A stretch of DNA of 64,000 nt from Hymenobacter norwichensis DSM 15439 (GTDB taxonomy: Bacteria; Bacteroidota; Bacteroidia; Cytophagales; Hymenobacteraceae): NCBI RefSeq assembly GCF_000420705.1, contig NZ_ATVL01000006.1, forward strand, positions 806,267 through 870,266, written 5' to 3'. Position numbers and translations under genes: made by a program. Under the pieces are notes generated by a model that was given only the letters and a program-made list of their open reading frames with translations, had not been told where the DNA came from and searched no databases. Of the stretch, positions 42,530 through 51,346 are shown piece after piece. Within the stretch, counting starts at the first letter, position 1. Every line of letters begins with the position of its first letter.

Positions 42530-45098
42530 ACACTATGGGTCGCCGGCGCTAATGCGCGCCTTGGGTTGGACGTTGCTACACTCAGTTTGGCAGGGTGCAT
42601 TGGTGGCCCTCACAGCCGCCACGCTCCTGATGCTTTTGCACCGCCACGCCGCTGCTTTACGCTACCGGGTGGCAGCCGGAGCCATGCTACTGTTGTTGGT
42701 ACTAAGTGGCTTCACCTTCGGGTACTATTACGCTTACTTTCATGCTGGCAGCAGTTCAGTAGCGAAAACTGGTGCTACCGTATGGTACGCCAACGCGCCG
42801 GCTGATGTAGTGGCAGTACCAGAAAACGGCGTAGTACTCCAGGATGGCAACGGCCCGACGTTCACTGATGCCCTTACGCCACTAGAGGAGCCCAGCCGTT
42901 TGCAACAGCTCCTGCAAACCAGCAAAACCTACCTGGAGCGCAACATGCCGTTTGTAGTGGTGGCCTGGCTGCTGGGTATGCTAGCCATGACGCTGCGCTT
43001 CCTCAGCGGCCTGGCTTACGTGCAGCGGCTACGGCGCTACCGCGTGGCCGCTTTGCCCGCCGAGTGGCAAACCCGCCTCGATGCGCTAGCCGCCCGCACT
43101 AATCTACGCCGGCCAGTGCAGATTCTGGCCTCCGGGCTAGTGCCGGGGCCGCTGGTAATTGGTTGGCTGAAACCAGTGGTGCTGCTGCCTATGAGTGCCG
43201 CCTCGGGCTTGTCGGGCAGTGAGCTGGAAGCCATTCTGGCCCACGAACTGGCCCACGTCATGCGCCGCGACTATCTGTTCAACTTGTTGCAGTCGGTGGC
43301 CGAAATCCTGTTCTTCTACCACCCAGCGGTGTGGTTCCTCTCGGGGTGCCTGCGCACCGAGCGCGAAAACTGCTGCGACGATATTGCAACTGAATTGTGC
43401 GGCGACTCGCTGGTACTGGCACAGGCGCTGGCTTCTTTAGCAGCCCTGCAACACACGCAATCCACCTTCACGCCGCGCATGGCTATGGCCGCTGCCGGGC
43501 AGCCGGGTTCGTTGCTGAGTCGGGTGCGCCGCTTGGTGCAGCACCGTGCCGCCGCGCCTACGTTCTCCGATGGGTTCTGGGCGGCTTGTGTGGTGCTGTT
43601 GAGCGTGGGGTTGCTTACCGTAACCACGGTGCTGTCGTTGAGTGCCGCTTCGTTTAGCACGCCTTCCACTACCGCCACTGTGCACGATGCTTCAACGCCA
43701 ATGGAAGCCGAGGCTGCCAAGGAAGTGGTTTCAGAAGCCCCTGACGCGGTTCCCGAGCCCAACGGCTACGAGCCTAGCGAAACCCAACTGCTCGATGACA
43801 CCGTGGTAGTGTATGCCCAGAGCAACCCCAAACTGCTCACCAAATCCGGCAAAGCCAAGCTCAACGAAATTAAGGGCCTGACCGTGGTGGTGAAAGATGA
43901 AAGCGGCGCCATTTCCGAGGTGTACGTGGATGGAAAAAAGGTGCCCGCCGCCGAACTGCCTACCTATCGCGAGGCCTTAGCCAAAACCGAGGCCGCTAAA
44001 GGCACTGCCAAAACGCGCGTAGTCACCGGCCAAATACAGCAGGACCGTATGACCATGCTCTCCAACCGCATGGCTACGGCAGCACTGTCCGGCAATTCGC
44101 CCAGCGCCGCTGATGCCGAGGAACTCTCGAAGCTGGCCATGGGAACTGCGCGCATATCCGTGCAGATGAGCCAGCTCAACGGGGACATCCAGCAAATGGA
44201 GAAATCGTTTAAAGCAGCTGAAAAGGACATCATTAAGGAGCTAAATCAGAAAAACCTGAGCGAGGAAAAAATCGAGGCGCTACGGGAAAGCCTCCAGGAG
44301 CTACGGGAGCAACACATAGAGCAAGTGGAGGAAATTCGGCTCGCTGAAGACCAGGACCGGCGGGACGAGGAGCAGGACCGCCGAGACGCCGACCAAGCCC
44401 GCCGAGACGAGCAACAAGCACGCCGTGACGCCGACCAGGCGCGGCGCGATGTAGAGCAAACCCGCCGCAACGTGGAGCAGGCGCGGCGCGACAAAGAGCA
44501 AGCCGCGTGGCACAAGGCACTATTAAGCGAACTGACGAAGGATGGCCTGATTCGGGACCCCAACAACTTCAGCTTCTCCCTCAGCCAAAAGAGCCTCGCT
44601 GCCGACGGAAAAAAGCAGTCGGATGCCCTGCGCGACAAGTACCTGAAGCTATACGAGAGCCGCACTGGCCGCAAACTGAGCACAACAGGTTCAATCAACA
44701 TTGTAGAACAGCGCGACAGTAACTCCACCGTGGCCTATGATGACATGCCGCCGGCCCCACCTGCGCCGCCAGCACCAGGTACGCCCATGGCGCCGTCGTT
44801 GCCGCGGGTGCCCCGCACGCCAAGCATACCACGGGCCCCCTCGGCACTCCGCGCGCCTACGGCCCCGCGTCCTCCCCGCGCCCCGGAGGATCGATCTGAG
44901 CGGGTTCGGGAAGCGTTGTGGCAAGATGGGCTTCTCGACAAAAGTGAGAAAAGCTTCAGCTTGCAGCTCAACAGCAAAGGCCTGATCGTGGACGGTAAAC
45001 AACAGTCGGCAGCCCTAGCCGACAAGTATCGGAAACTACTGGGTGTTTCCGATGCCAAAAACAGCAAGTCAACTATAAATATTACGGTGAGTGAGTGA
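42516..45098 (+). CDS. BlaR1/MecR1-like M56 membrane metalloprotease with unusual C-terminal region
   Basis: An 860-residue membrane protein. N-terminal transmembrane helices (about 15-33, 48-70, 145-165) flank the cytoplasmic M56 zinc protease with H243-E-L-A-H247 and the downstream ERENCCDD segment. Another helix lies near 360-382. There is no penicillin-binding sensor domain. Instead come acidic linkers, a run of seven heptads of the type QxRRDxx (residues 613-661), a repeat unit (about 664-730), a Pro/Ala/Arg-rich stretch (about 748-788) and a second copy of the repeat unit (about 795-860). It presumably cleaves BlaI upon a non-beta-lactam envelope signal. Confidence 0.9.
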   Translation: MSLLEHYGSPALMRALGWTLLHSVWQGALVALTAATLLMLLHRHAAALRYRVAAGAMLLLLVLSGFTFGYYYAYFHAGSSSVAKTGATVWYANAPADVVAVPENGVVLQDGNGPTFTDALTPLEEPSRLQQLLQTSKTYLERNMPFVVVAWLLGMLAMTLRFLSGLAYVQRLRRYRVAALPAEWQTRLDALAARTNLRRPVQILASGLVPGPLVIGWLKPVVLLPMSAASGLSGSELEAILAHELAHVMRRDYLFNLLQSVAEILFFYHPAVWFLSGCLRTERENCCDDIATELCGDSLVLAQALASLAALQHTQSTFTPRMAMAAAGQPGSLLSRVRRLVQHRAAAPTFSDGFWAACVVLLSVGLLTVTTVLSLSAASFSTPSTTATVHDASTPMEAEAAKEVVSEAPDAVPEPNGYEPSETQLLDDTVVVYAQSNPKLLTKSGKAKLNEIKGLTVVVKDESGAISEVYVDGKKVPAAELPTYREALAKTEAAKGTAKTRVVTGQIQQDRMTMLSNRMATAALSGNSPSAADAEELSKLAMGTARISVQMSQLNGDIQQMEKSFKAAEKDIIKELNQKNLSEEKIEALRESLQELREQHIEQVEEIRLAEDQDRRDEEQDRRDADQARRDEQQARRDADQARRDVEQTRRNVEQARRDKEQAAWHKALLSELTKDGLIRDPNNFSFSLSQKSLAADGKKQSDALRDKYLKLYESRTGRKLSTTGSINIVEQRDSNSTVAYDDMPPAPPAPPAPGTPMAPSLPRVPRTPSIPRAPSALRAPTAPRPPRAPEDRSERVREALWQDGLLDKSEKSFSLQLNSKGLIVDGKQQSAALADKYRKLLGVSDAKNSKSTINITVSE
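44352..44498 (+). repeat. Seven 21-bp coding repeats (QxRRDxx heptads)
   Basis: Seven consecutive heptads, QDRRDEE, QDRRDAD, QARRDEQ, QARRDAD, QARRDVE, QTRRNVE and QARRDKE, in the M56 protein. They predict a highly charged single helix or coiled coil. The DNA repeats are imperfect, so selection on the protein rather than recent slippage is likely. Confidence 0.85.
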
Positions 45099-45106
45099 AT
45101 CGCCGT

Positions 45107-45140
45107 GCCGGCCGCTGCTGCAACAGCGGCCGGCTTTATT
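45107..45140 (+). terminator. Terminator after the BlaR1-like gene
   Basis: Perfect 11-base arms GCCGGCCGCTG and complement around a six-base loop, followed by TTTATT, 8 bp after the stop. Confidence 0.8.
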
Positions 45141-45446
45141 ACTAACAGTGTCTGTGGAAGGTATTTGTAAAAAATACTTGCGAATACCAGTAACCTATTC
45201 GCCGTTGGGGAGTGTCTGCTACACCAAGCTCCGTTTTTAGGCCGAAAAGCGACCTTGTAACATTAAAATATAGAGTTCAGGCAACGTTTGACGCGTTGCG
45301 GGCATCTATGGCTCCAAGTGCTTGGAGTGACCTTATCACGTAAACCTTTATGCCCCCGCGGCCACTAGCCTAATTGGATTGTAGCCGCTGCCGAGTCCAC
45401 CTGAATTTCTGTTTTTCTGACCCCATCTCTATCCCGCCATTTCGTC
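45141..45446. other. Upstream region of the DUF5916 gene, no gene seen
   Basis: About 306 bp without a convincing reading frame. It holds TTGTAAC at 45255, the same word found before the ECF sigma gene, followed by AT-rich sequence. There is also a small hairpin with seven-base arms (CTCCAAG/CTTGGAG, 45312-45327). No clear TAnnTTTG promoter is seen. Confidence 0.4.
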
Positions 45447-48008
45447 GTGACTAGCTACCGCTTTGTCTTTTTTTTCTGGCTGTTTCTTGCGCTGACTGCT
45501 TCCGCCGTGGCCCAGCAGCCGGCCAGCCCCGCGGCCACCAGCGCCACCGACTCCAAGGTGCCCGCGCCCAAGCGCCAGCTGCAAGCCGTGCGCATCACCG
45601 AGAGCATCAAATTGGATGGGGCACTCGATGAGGCGGTTTGGCAGCAGGCCCCCATCGCCACCGACTTCATCCAGAACCGCCCCAACCCCGGCCCGCACGA
45701 GAAGCACCCCACCGAAGTCCGCATCCTTTACGACGACGCTAACCTCTATGTGGGCGCCATCATGCACGACATACACCCCGATTCCATTCTGCGCGAACTG
45801 ACCCCGCGCGACGATGCCGGCAACACCGACTTCTTCGGCATCTTTCTGGATACGTATAGTGACAAGCTCAATGGCTACGGCTTTTTCGTGACGACGGGCG
45901 GGGTGCAGATGGACTGCCGCTACTCGCCGGCCGGCGGTGAGGATTTCAACTGGAACGCCGTGTGGGACTCGCGCACAACCCTTAAGGGCACCGATTGGGT
46001 GGCCGAAATGCGCATTCCGTATTCTGCTATCCGGTTCAGCAAAAACGCCGAGCAGCTCTGGGGCCTCAACTTTATGCGGCAGCGCAAGCGCGACAACCAG
46101 GCGTTTTTCTGGAACGAAGTGCGGCCTGCCGTGGATGGGTTTGTGAACCAGTGGGGCATATTGCAAGGCGTGCGCGGCATCGAGCCGCCGTTGCGCCTTT
46201 CGCTCACGCCCTACGTGTCGAGCTACGTCAACCACAACCCACTCAATGAGGAAGGCACCCGCCGCACTACCAACAGCTTCAATGGTGGCGCCGATATTAA
46301 GTGGGGTATCAACGAAAGCTTCACGCTGGACGCTACACTAGTTCCCGATTTTGGGCAGGTGCAGAGCGACAACCAAGTGCTCAACCTCTCGCCGTTCGAG
46401 GTGCAGTTCAACGAAAACCGCCAGTTCTTCACCGAAGGCACCGAGCTGTTCAACAAAGGCAATTTGTTTTACTCGCGGCGAGTGGGTGCTACGCCAGTGG
46501 GCTTTTATGATGTGGCTGTCGGCGACGACGAAAAGCTCGTGAAAAACCCTTCTGAAACCCGCCTGCTGAACGCCACCAAGGTATCGGGCCGTACCAGCAA
46601 AGGCTTGGGCGTGGGCATCTTCAACGCCCTAAGCAACGATGTGTACGCCACGGTGCGCAACAAGGAAACCGGTGCCGAGCGAGAGGTGCTCACCCAGCCG
46701 TTCAGCAACTACAGTATTGCCGTGCTCGACCAGAGCCTCAAAAACAACTCCTACGTTAGCCTCATCAACACCAACGTCACGCGCGCTGGCAACACCTACG
46801 ACGCCAACGTGACGGGCGGGCTGTTCCGGTTTGCCAACAAAAAGAACTCCTACGCCTTGGATGGGCAGCTGGTGTACTCGCGCCGCCGCGGTAACGGCTT
46901 CAACTCCGAGCAGCAGATTGACGACCAGAACGGCTACAAATACAAGCTAGGCTTCGGCAAAATCAGCGGTGCCTTCACTTGGGGCGTGAACCACGGTATT
47001 GAATCCGACCACTACAACCCCAACGACCTAGGTATCCTGTTCGGCAACAACAATATCTCGCAGAGCCTATACGCTAACTACAACAAATACAAGCCTTTTT
47101 GGAAGGTGAATAACCTTTACAACTGGTTCAATTTCAGTCACTCGCTGCTCTACCGGCCCACGCGCTATCAGGACGTTAGTATTGCAGGCGGAACCCAAAC
47201 TACCTTCACCAAAAGTTTCATCACGGTGGGTTTAGATGCCAGCATTGATCCGGCTCGCAATGACTTTTACGAGCCGCGGACGTTTCCGCTGGGCACCTAC
47301 TACGTGCGAGTGCCGGGTCGGGCCGGCGTCAGCGGCTTTCTGTCAACCGACTACCGCAAGAAGCTGGCCTGGGACTTAAGCGCCGGCACCCGGCAATATG
47401 CCGAGGATGAGCGGCTGCCGCGCCCGCGTCGTACGAGCTATTCGTTGTCGTTGTCGCCGCGCTACCGGGTAAACAATAAGCTCAATTTCCGCTACAGCCT
47501 GGATTGGGAGCAGAACCAGAACCAGATTGGCTACGTGAACGGAGGCATGCGCCGCGACGAGCCGCTCGACCAGGAGTTTATAGGCCAAGTAATCTTGGGC
47601 CGCCGCAATGTAGTAACGGTGTCCAACGTGCTGCAAACGGCTTACACCTTCTCTAACCGCATGTCGTTTACGTTCCGGGCGCGGCACTACACCAGCAACG
47701 TGCGCTACCAGGATTTCGCCCGTCTCACCCCCGGTGGCCATGAGGAACTGGTAGACTACCGCCGCAACCGCGACAACACCTACAACGCCTTCAATATTGA
47801 TGCGGTGTACTCGTGGTGGTTTGCGCCTGGCTCGCAGGTAAGCATCGTGTGGAAAAACGCTGGCTACACCGACCTGCAAGCCAACGAAGCCACTCCACTC
47901 TACTTCAACAACCTGAGCAATACCATCAACACGCCGCACAACAACTCGGTATCCATCAAGGTGCTCTACTATCTCGACTACCTAGCCCTCCGCCCGAAAC
48001 GCGGGTAA
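45447..48008 (+). CDS. DUF5916 outer-membrane protein with N-terminal CBM9-like domain
   Basis: An 853-residue exported protein (signal peptide to about residue 22). A carbohydrate-binding family-9-like beta sandwich spans about 45-230 (KLDGALDEAVWQQAP, EVRILYDDANLYVGA, TDFFGIFLDTYSD). The rest is a large beta-strand-rich DUF5916 region, probably an outer-membrane barrel, ending ILYYLDYLALRPKRG-like. GTG start. Length is typical of the family. Substrate or ligand unknown. The long upstream region suggests regulated expression. Confidence 0.88.
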   Translation: MTSYRFVFFFWLFLALTASAVAQQPASPAATSATDSKVPAPKRQLQAVRITESIKLDGALDEAVWQQAPIATDFIQNRPNPGPHEKHPTEVRILYDDANLYVGAIMHDIHPDSILRELTPRDDAGNTDFFGIFLDTYSDKLNGYGFFVTTGGVQMDCRYSPAGGEDFNWNAVWDSRTTLKGTDWVAEMRIPYSAIRFSKNAEQLWGLNFMRQRKRDNQAFFWNEVRPAVDGFVNQWGILQGVRGIEPPLRLSLTPYVSSYVNHNPLNEEGTRRTTNSFNGGADIKWGINESFTLDATLVPDFGQVQSDNQVLNLSPFEVQFNENRQFFTEGTELFNKGNLFYSRRVGATPVGFYDVAVGDDEKLVKNPSETRLLNATKVSGRTSKGLGVGIFNALSNDVYATVRNKETGAEREVLTQPFSNYSIAVLDQSLKNNSYVSLINTNVTRAGNTYDANVTGGLFRFANKKNSYALDGQLVYSRRRGNGFNSEQQIDDQNGYKYKLGFGKISGAFTWGVNHGIESDHYNPNDLGILFGNNNISQSLYANYNKYKPFWKVNNLYNWFNFSHSLLYRPTRYQDVSIAGGTQTTFTKSFITVGLDASIDPARNDFYEPRTFPLGTYYVRVPGRAGVSGFLSTDYRKKLAWDLSAGTRQYAEDERLPRPRRTSYSLSLSPRYRVNNKLNFRYSLDWEQNQNQIGYVNGGMRRDEPLDQEFIGQVILGRRNVVTVSNVLQTAYTFSNRMSFTFRARHYTSNVRYQDFARLTPGGHEELVDYRRNRDNTYNAFNIDAVYSWWFAPGSQVSIVWKNAGYTDLQANEATPLYFNNLSNTINTPHNNSVSIKVLYYLDYLALRPKRG

Positions 48009-48115
48009 TACATGCCTGAGCGGGCTGCACCCCGTTGCCATGTACCTTCGGCCCGTTGCTCTGCCTGAACAGGAGCGACGGGCCGAAATCCGTTTTATCC
48101 TCCCTCAATCAATCC

Positions 48116-48507
48116 ATGAGCCAGTACATTGGAGCCCTCTCCTTGCTCGTCCGCGACTACGACGAAGCCGTGGCTTTCTACACTGAAAAGCTGGGGTTCG
48201 ATTTGGTGGAAGATACCGACCTGGGCAATGGCAAACGCTGGGTGCTAGTATCTCCTAGTGGTCCGGGCGCTACGCGTTTACTATTGGCCAAGGCGGCGAC
48301 AGAAGCGCAAATCCAGCAATCGGTAACCAGGCAGGGGGACGGATATTTCTGTTTCTGCACACCGATGATTTCACCGCCGACCACGCCCGCTTATTGGCCC
48401 AAGGCGTGCAGTTTCTAGAGGAGCCTCGCCACGAAAGCTACGGTCGGGTAGCCGTTTTTCAGGACCTTTACGGCAACAAATGGGACCTGCTGCAACTAGA
48501 GTCATAA
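48116..48507 (+). pseudogene. VOC (glyoxalase-fold) protein gene with a frameshift
   Basis: The first frame from ATG 48116 encodes a VOC half (MSQYIGALSLLVRDYDEAVA, then YTEKLGFDLVEDTDL) up to about 48321. It then reads into nonsense. The matching second half, QAGGRIFLFLHTDDFTADHA and ending YGNKWDLLQLES, is intact in the +2 frame from about 48322 to the TAA at 48505-48507. A one-base deletion around 48319-48324 explains this. It is either a recent pseudogene or a sequencing error. A TACCTTCG -7 element lies at 48043-48050. Confidence 0.85.
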
Positions 48508-48515
48508 TTCTGTCA

Positions 48516-48550
48516 TTCCAACATTCCACTTGATACGTGGAATATCGGAA
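48516..48550. terminator. Weak hairpin between convergent genes
   Basis: Arms TTCCAACATTCCAC and GTGGAATATCGGAA pair with three mismatches around a seven-base loop, between the VOC gene and meaB. Confidence 0.45.
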
Positions 48551-48559
48551 CAACAAAGG

Positions 48560-49537
48560 CTATAACCCTAGCAATTCCGCTGCTGCTCCAAACGCGGATT
48601 GGCGGCCTTCGAGTACGCGCTGCCGCACGGCAGTTAGTTGAGCTTGCACTTCGGGGCGGGCGTAGAAGCGGGTTTCCAGCGTTTCGCGGATGGTTTCGTG
48701 GAGCCAGTGCAAGTTCTGCTCTTGGCGGCGCTGTTGAAAGTAGCCGCTGGCCTGGGTCTGTTGCACGTACTGTTGCACCACTTCCCACACGTTGGGCACG
48801 CCCGCGCCGGTAACCGCCGAACTGGTCGTAACCACCGGGGCCCAAGCGCTGGGAGCCAGTGGAAACAAGTGCAGCGCATTCTGGTACTCGCGGCGGGCTC
48901 GGCGGGAAGCTAGCTCGTTGTCGCCGTCGGCTTTGGTGATGGTCACGGCGTCAGCCATTTCCATTATGCCTTTTTTAATGCCTTGCAGCTCATCGCCGGC
49001 GCCGGCCAGCATCAGTAGTAGAAAAAAATCCACCATGCCGTGCACGGCCGTTTCGCTTTGGCCCACGCCTACGGTTTCCACAAAAATAACGTCGTGGCCG
49101 GCTGCTTCGCACAGCAGCATAGCTTCACGGGTGGCCCTCGTGACGCCGCCTAGGCTGCGGCCGGCGGGGGAGGGGCGAATGAAGGCGTGCGGATGGGCGG
49201 CCAGCAGATTCATGCGGGTTTTGTCGCCGAGGATGCTGCCGCCGCTGCGTTGGGAGCTGGGGTCAATGGCCAGCACGGCTAGCCGGTGGTCGTGCGCATC
49301 TACCAAGTGTAGCCCTAGCGCTTCAATGAACGTGCTTTTGCCAACACCCGGTACTCCCGTAATGCCCACCCGCACCGAGCGGCCCGCGTGAGGCAGCACC
49401 ACATCGAGTACCTGCTGGGCCAGGGCTTGGTCGGAGGGGAGCGTGCTTTCCACCAGCGTAATGGCGCGGCTCAGCATCACACGGTTGCCACTCAGCACGC
49501 CCTCAGCGTATTCGGAAACGGAAAAGCGTTTGGCCAT
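48560..49537 (-). CDS. meaB: Methylmalonyl-CoA mutase-associated GTPase MeaB
   Basis: G3E-family GTPase that protects and loads adenosylcobalamin into methylmalonyl-CoA mutase. 325 residues. P-loop VGITGVPGVGKSTFIE, switch region IDPSSQRSGGSILGDKTRM, FVETVGVGQSE with the Walker B Asp replaced by Glu as in the family, and the base motif TKAD. The C-terminal dimerisation helices are present. The mutase genes are not in the window. Confidence 0.95.
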   Translation of the reverse strand: MAKRFSVSEYAEGVLSGNRVMLSRAITLVESTLPSDQALAQQVLDVVLPHAGRSVRVGITGVPGVGKSTFIEALGLHLVDAHDHRLAVLAIDPSSQRSGGSILGDKTRMNLLAAHPHAFIRPSPAGRSLGGVTRATREAMLLCEAAGHDVIFVETVGVGQSETAVHGMVDFFLLLMLAGAGDELQGIKKGIMEMADAVTITKADGDNELASRRARREYQNALHLFPLAPSAWAPVVTTSSAVTGAGVPNVWEVVQQYVQQTQASGYFQQRRQEQNLHWLHETIRETLETRFYARPEVQAQLTAVRQRVLEGRQSAFGAAAELLGL

Positions 49538-49675
49538 TACACAACAGGGAAAACAACGGTATTAGCCGGTGAAAACAATCCGATAAGCCGGTATTGCGTT
49601 TGCAAACTACGCCAACCAGTACATTTGAAGAAATACACTTCGGCTACTTGATCCTCTACGCAAATCCCAATTATC

Positions 49676-51076
49676 GTGAATAAAAGCTTTTACTCTATCC
49701 TGGCGACGGTGCTGCTGGGGACTTCTTTGCCACTCCAGGCTCAAAACGAGCTAAGCAATTTCACGGCTACCGGCCGGGGCGGGGTAGCTACCACGTTTGC
49801 CACCGACTACCAAGCCATTGGTATTAATCCCGCCAACCTGGGTCGGGTGGGCGGGGCCCGTTTCGCGTTTACCATCGGCGAGTTTGGGGTGGGGGTAGGT
49901 TCTCAGTCGCTCACGCGCGACCAACTCCGCAAGTTCGTGTACAGTACCAACGACGCCCTAAGCGCCGCCGACAAACAGGAACTGGCCCGCGCCTTCACTT
50001 CCGACAATGCCCTCAACCTTAACGGCGACGTAACTACCCTAGCCTTGGCCATGCAGATACCAGCGCTGGGCGGCTTTGCGGTTAGCAACCGGCTGCGCAC
50101 GGCAGGCCACGTAGAACTCAACAAAAATGCGGCAGAGCTGCTGTTTCTAGGCCAGAATGCCCCCATATATGCGTCGGCCAGCGCCACCAATATCCCGTTG
50201 GTGTCGGAGGCGCTAGATGGTACGCAGATGCAGTTTTCGGCCCTCAACGAATTCAATATTGCCTGGGGGAAGCGCCTTGTTGATTTGCCACTGTTCCAGC
50301 TTTCGGCAGGCGCGGGCTACCGCTACATTCAGGGTATTGGCATTCTGGATGTGCGCGTGAAACCTGGTGATTTACGGGCCTACAGCTCATTGTCGCCGGT
50401 TTTCGACATCGACTATGGTAACTTGGTCAACAACCCCGGCTTCAACTTCCGAGCCCGCACCAACGGCCTGCAACCCGTAGGTACAGGTCACGGCTTCGAC
50501 CTGGGCGTGGCCATAGAAGCGGGCAAAGCGTTGCGCCTGGGGCTGGCTGTGACTGACTTAGGTAACATGAGGTGGGAGGGCAACCTGCTGACAGCCAACG
50601 ACCAGAAGCTGAAGCGGCTGAAATCGGAAGGTGTAGGTACGTACAATTTCTTCAAGGAAGCCGCTGAAATCTTTGCCTCCGGCACCGACAGCCTGTTCCA
50701 GTATCAGACCGGCCAGGAGCGGCGCGCCAACCTGCCCACCAAACTACGGGCTGGAGCCGGGCTACGCATCAGCGAGTTTTTCGAGGCGGGACTTGATGTA
50801 ACGCTGCCGCTGAATGAAGTAGCCGGCAACCTTACGTCCCCCTTTGTGGGCGCGGGCGTGGATTATAAGCCGCTAAGCTGGCTGCGTTTGAGCAGTGGCG
50901 TAACCGGTGGAGCTGGGTACGGTGTGAGTGTGCCGCTGGGCCTTACCATAGTAACCAGCGTGTACGAAGGCGGCATTAGCACCCGCGACGTAACGGGCCT
51001 GCTGACCGATAAAAACCCATACGTATCGGTGGCGGCAGGTTTTCTGCGTTTTAAGTTCGGCGGTAAAACCCAGTAG
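49676..51076 (+). CDS. DUF5723 family outer-membrane protein (first tandem copy)
   Basis: Predicted outer-membrane barrel of 466 residues with signal peptide (about 1-22, ending LQAQ). The motif GRGGVATTFATDYQAIGINP and repeated beta strands are typical of DUF5723 proteins, which resemble FadL/PorV-type barrels. GTG start. A close paralogue follows at 51347 with the same layout (GINPANLGR, AGYRYIQGIG, NLLTANDQKL in both). The last strand ends FLRFKFGG. Function unknown. Confidence 0.88.
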   Translation: MNKSFYSILATVLLGTSLPLQAQNELSNFTATGRGGVATTFATDYQAIGINPANLGRVGGARFAFTIGEFGVGVGSQSLTRDQLRKFVYSTNDALSAADKQELARAFTSDNALNLNGDVTTLALAMQIPALGGFAVSNRLRTAGHVELNKNAAELLFLGQNAPIYASASATNIPLVSEALDGTQMQFSALNEFNIAWGKRLVDLPLFQLSAGAGYRYIQGIGILDVRVKPGDLRAYSSLSPVFDIDYGNLVNNPGFNFRARTNGLQPVGTGHGFDLGVAIEAGKALRLGLAVTDLGNMRWEGNLLTANDQKLKRLKSEGVGTYNFFKEAAEIFASGTDSLFQYQTGQERRANLPTKLRAGAGLRISEFFEAGLDVTLPLNEVAGNLTSPFVGAGVDYKPLSWLRLSSGVTGGAGYGVSVPLGLTIVTSVYEGGISTRDVTGLLTDKNPYVSVAAGFLRFKFGGKTQ

Positions 51077-51101
51077 AGGATAATGATTTGTTTATCAGCT
51101 G

Positions 51102-51150
51102 TTCCGCTTTGCTGAGACAACTTCGATGGAGTTGTTTCAGCAAAGCGGAA
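51102..51150 (+). terminator. Hairpin after the first DUF5723 gene
   Basis: 21-base arms (TTCCGCTTTGCTGAGACAAC plus T, and complement with one G-U mismatch) around a seven-base loop, 25 bp after the stop. Confidence 0.75.
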
Positions 51151-51216
51151 AACCGTGATGCAGCGCGCTGCGAAGCATGACGTGGCTGCTATGTTGTAGC
51201 CTACTCTCCGAGCTAA

Positions 51217-51264
51217 AATTTCATTTGGTAGCTGCTTCATATGAAGCAGCTACCAAATGAAATT
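51217..51264. repeat. Perfect 48-bp palindrome without loop
   Basis: Left arm AATTTCATTTGGTAGCTGCT plus TCAT, followed at once by its exact complement (24 + 24 bases, centre CAT|ATG). A second small palindrome ACCTATATATAGGT (51265-51278) abuts it. It stands between the two DUF5723 genes, 83 bp before the second start. Confidence 0.95.
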
Positions 51265-51346
51265 ACCTATATATAGGTATTGTGTGAGGCTGGTAATAGC
51301 GCTCTATTTGCTGTGGATCTATTGATAAATTTCACAGTTGCGTGCT

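Noticed and set aside
44352..44498. Regular 21-bp repeats considered as a CRISPR-like array
   Set aside because: The repeats are in frame, without spacers, and encode charged heptads of the M56 protein.
45429..46235. 268-codon minus-strand frame inside the DUF5916 gene
   Set aside because: High GC allows long antisense frames; the plus-strand gene has a signal peptide and known domains.
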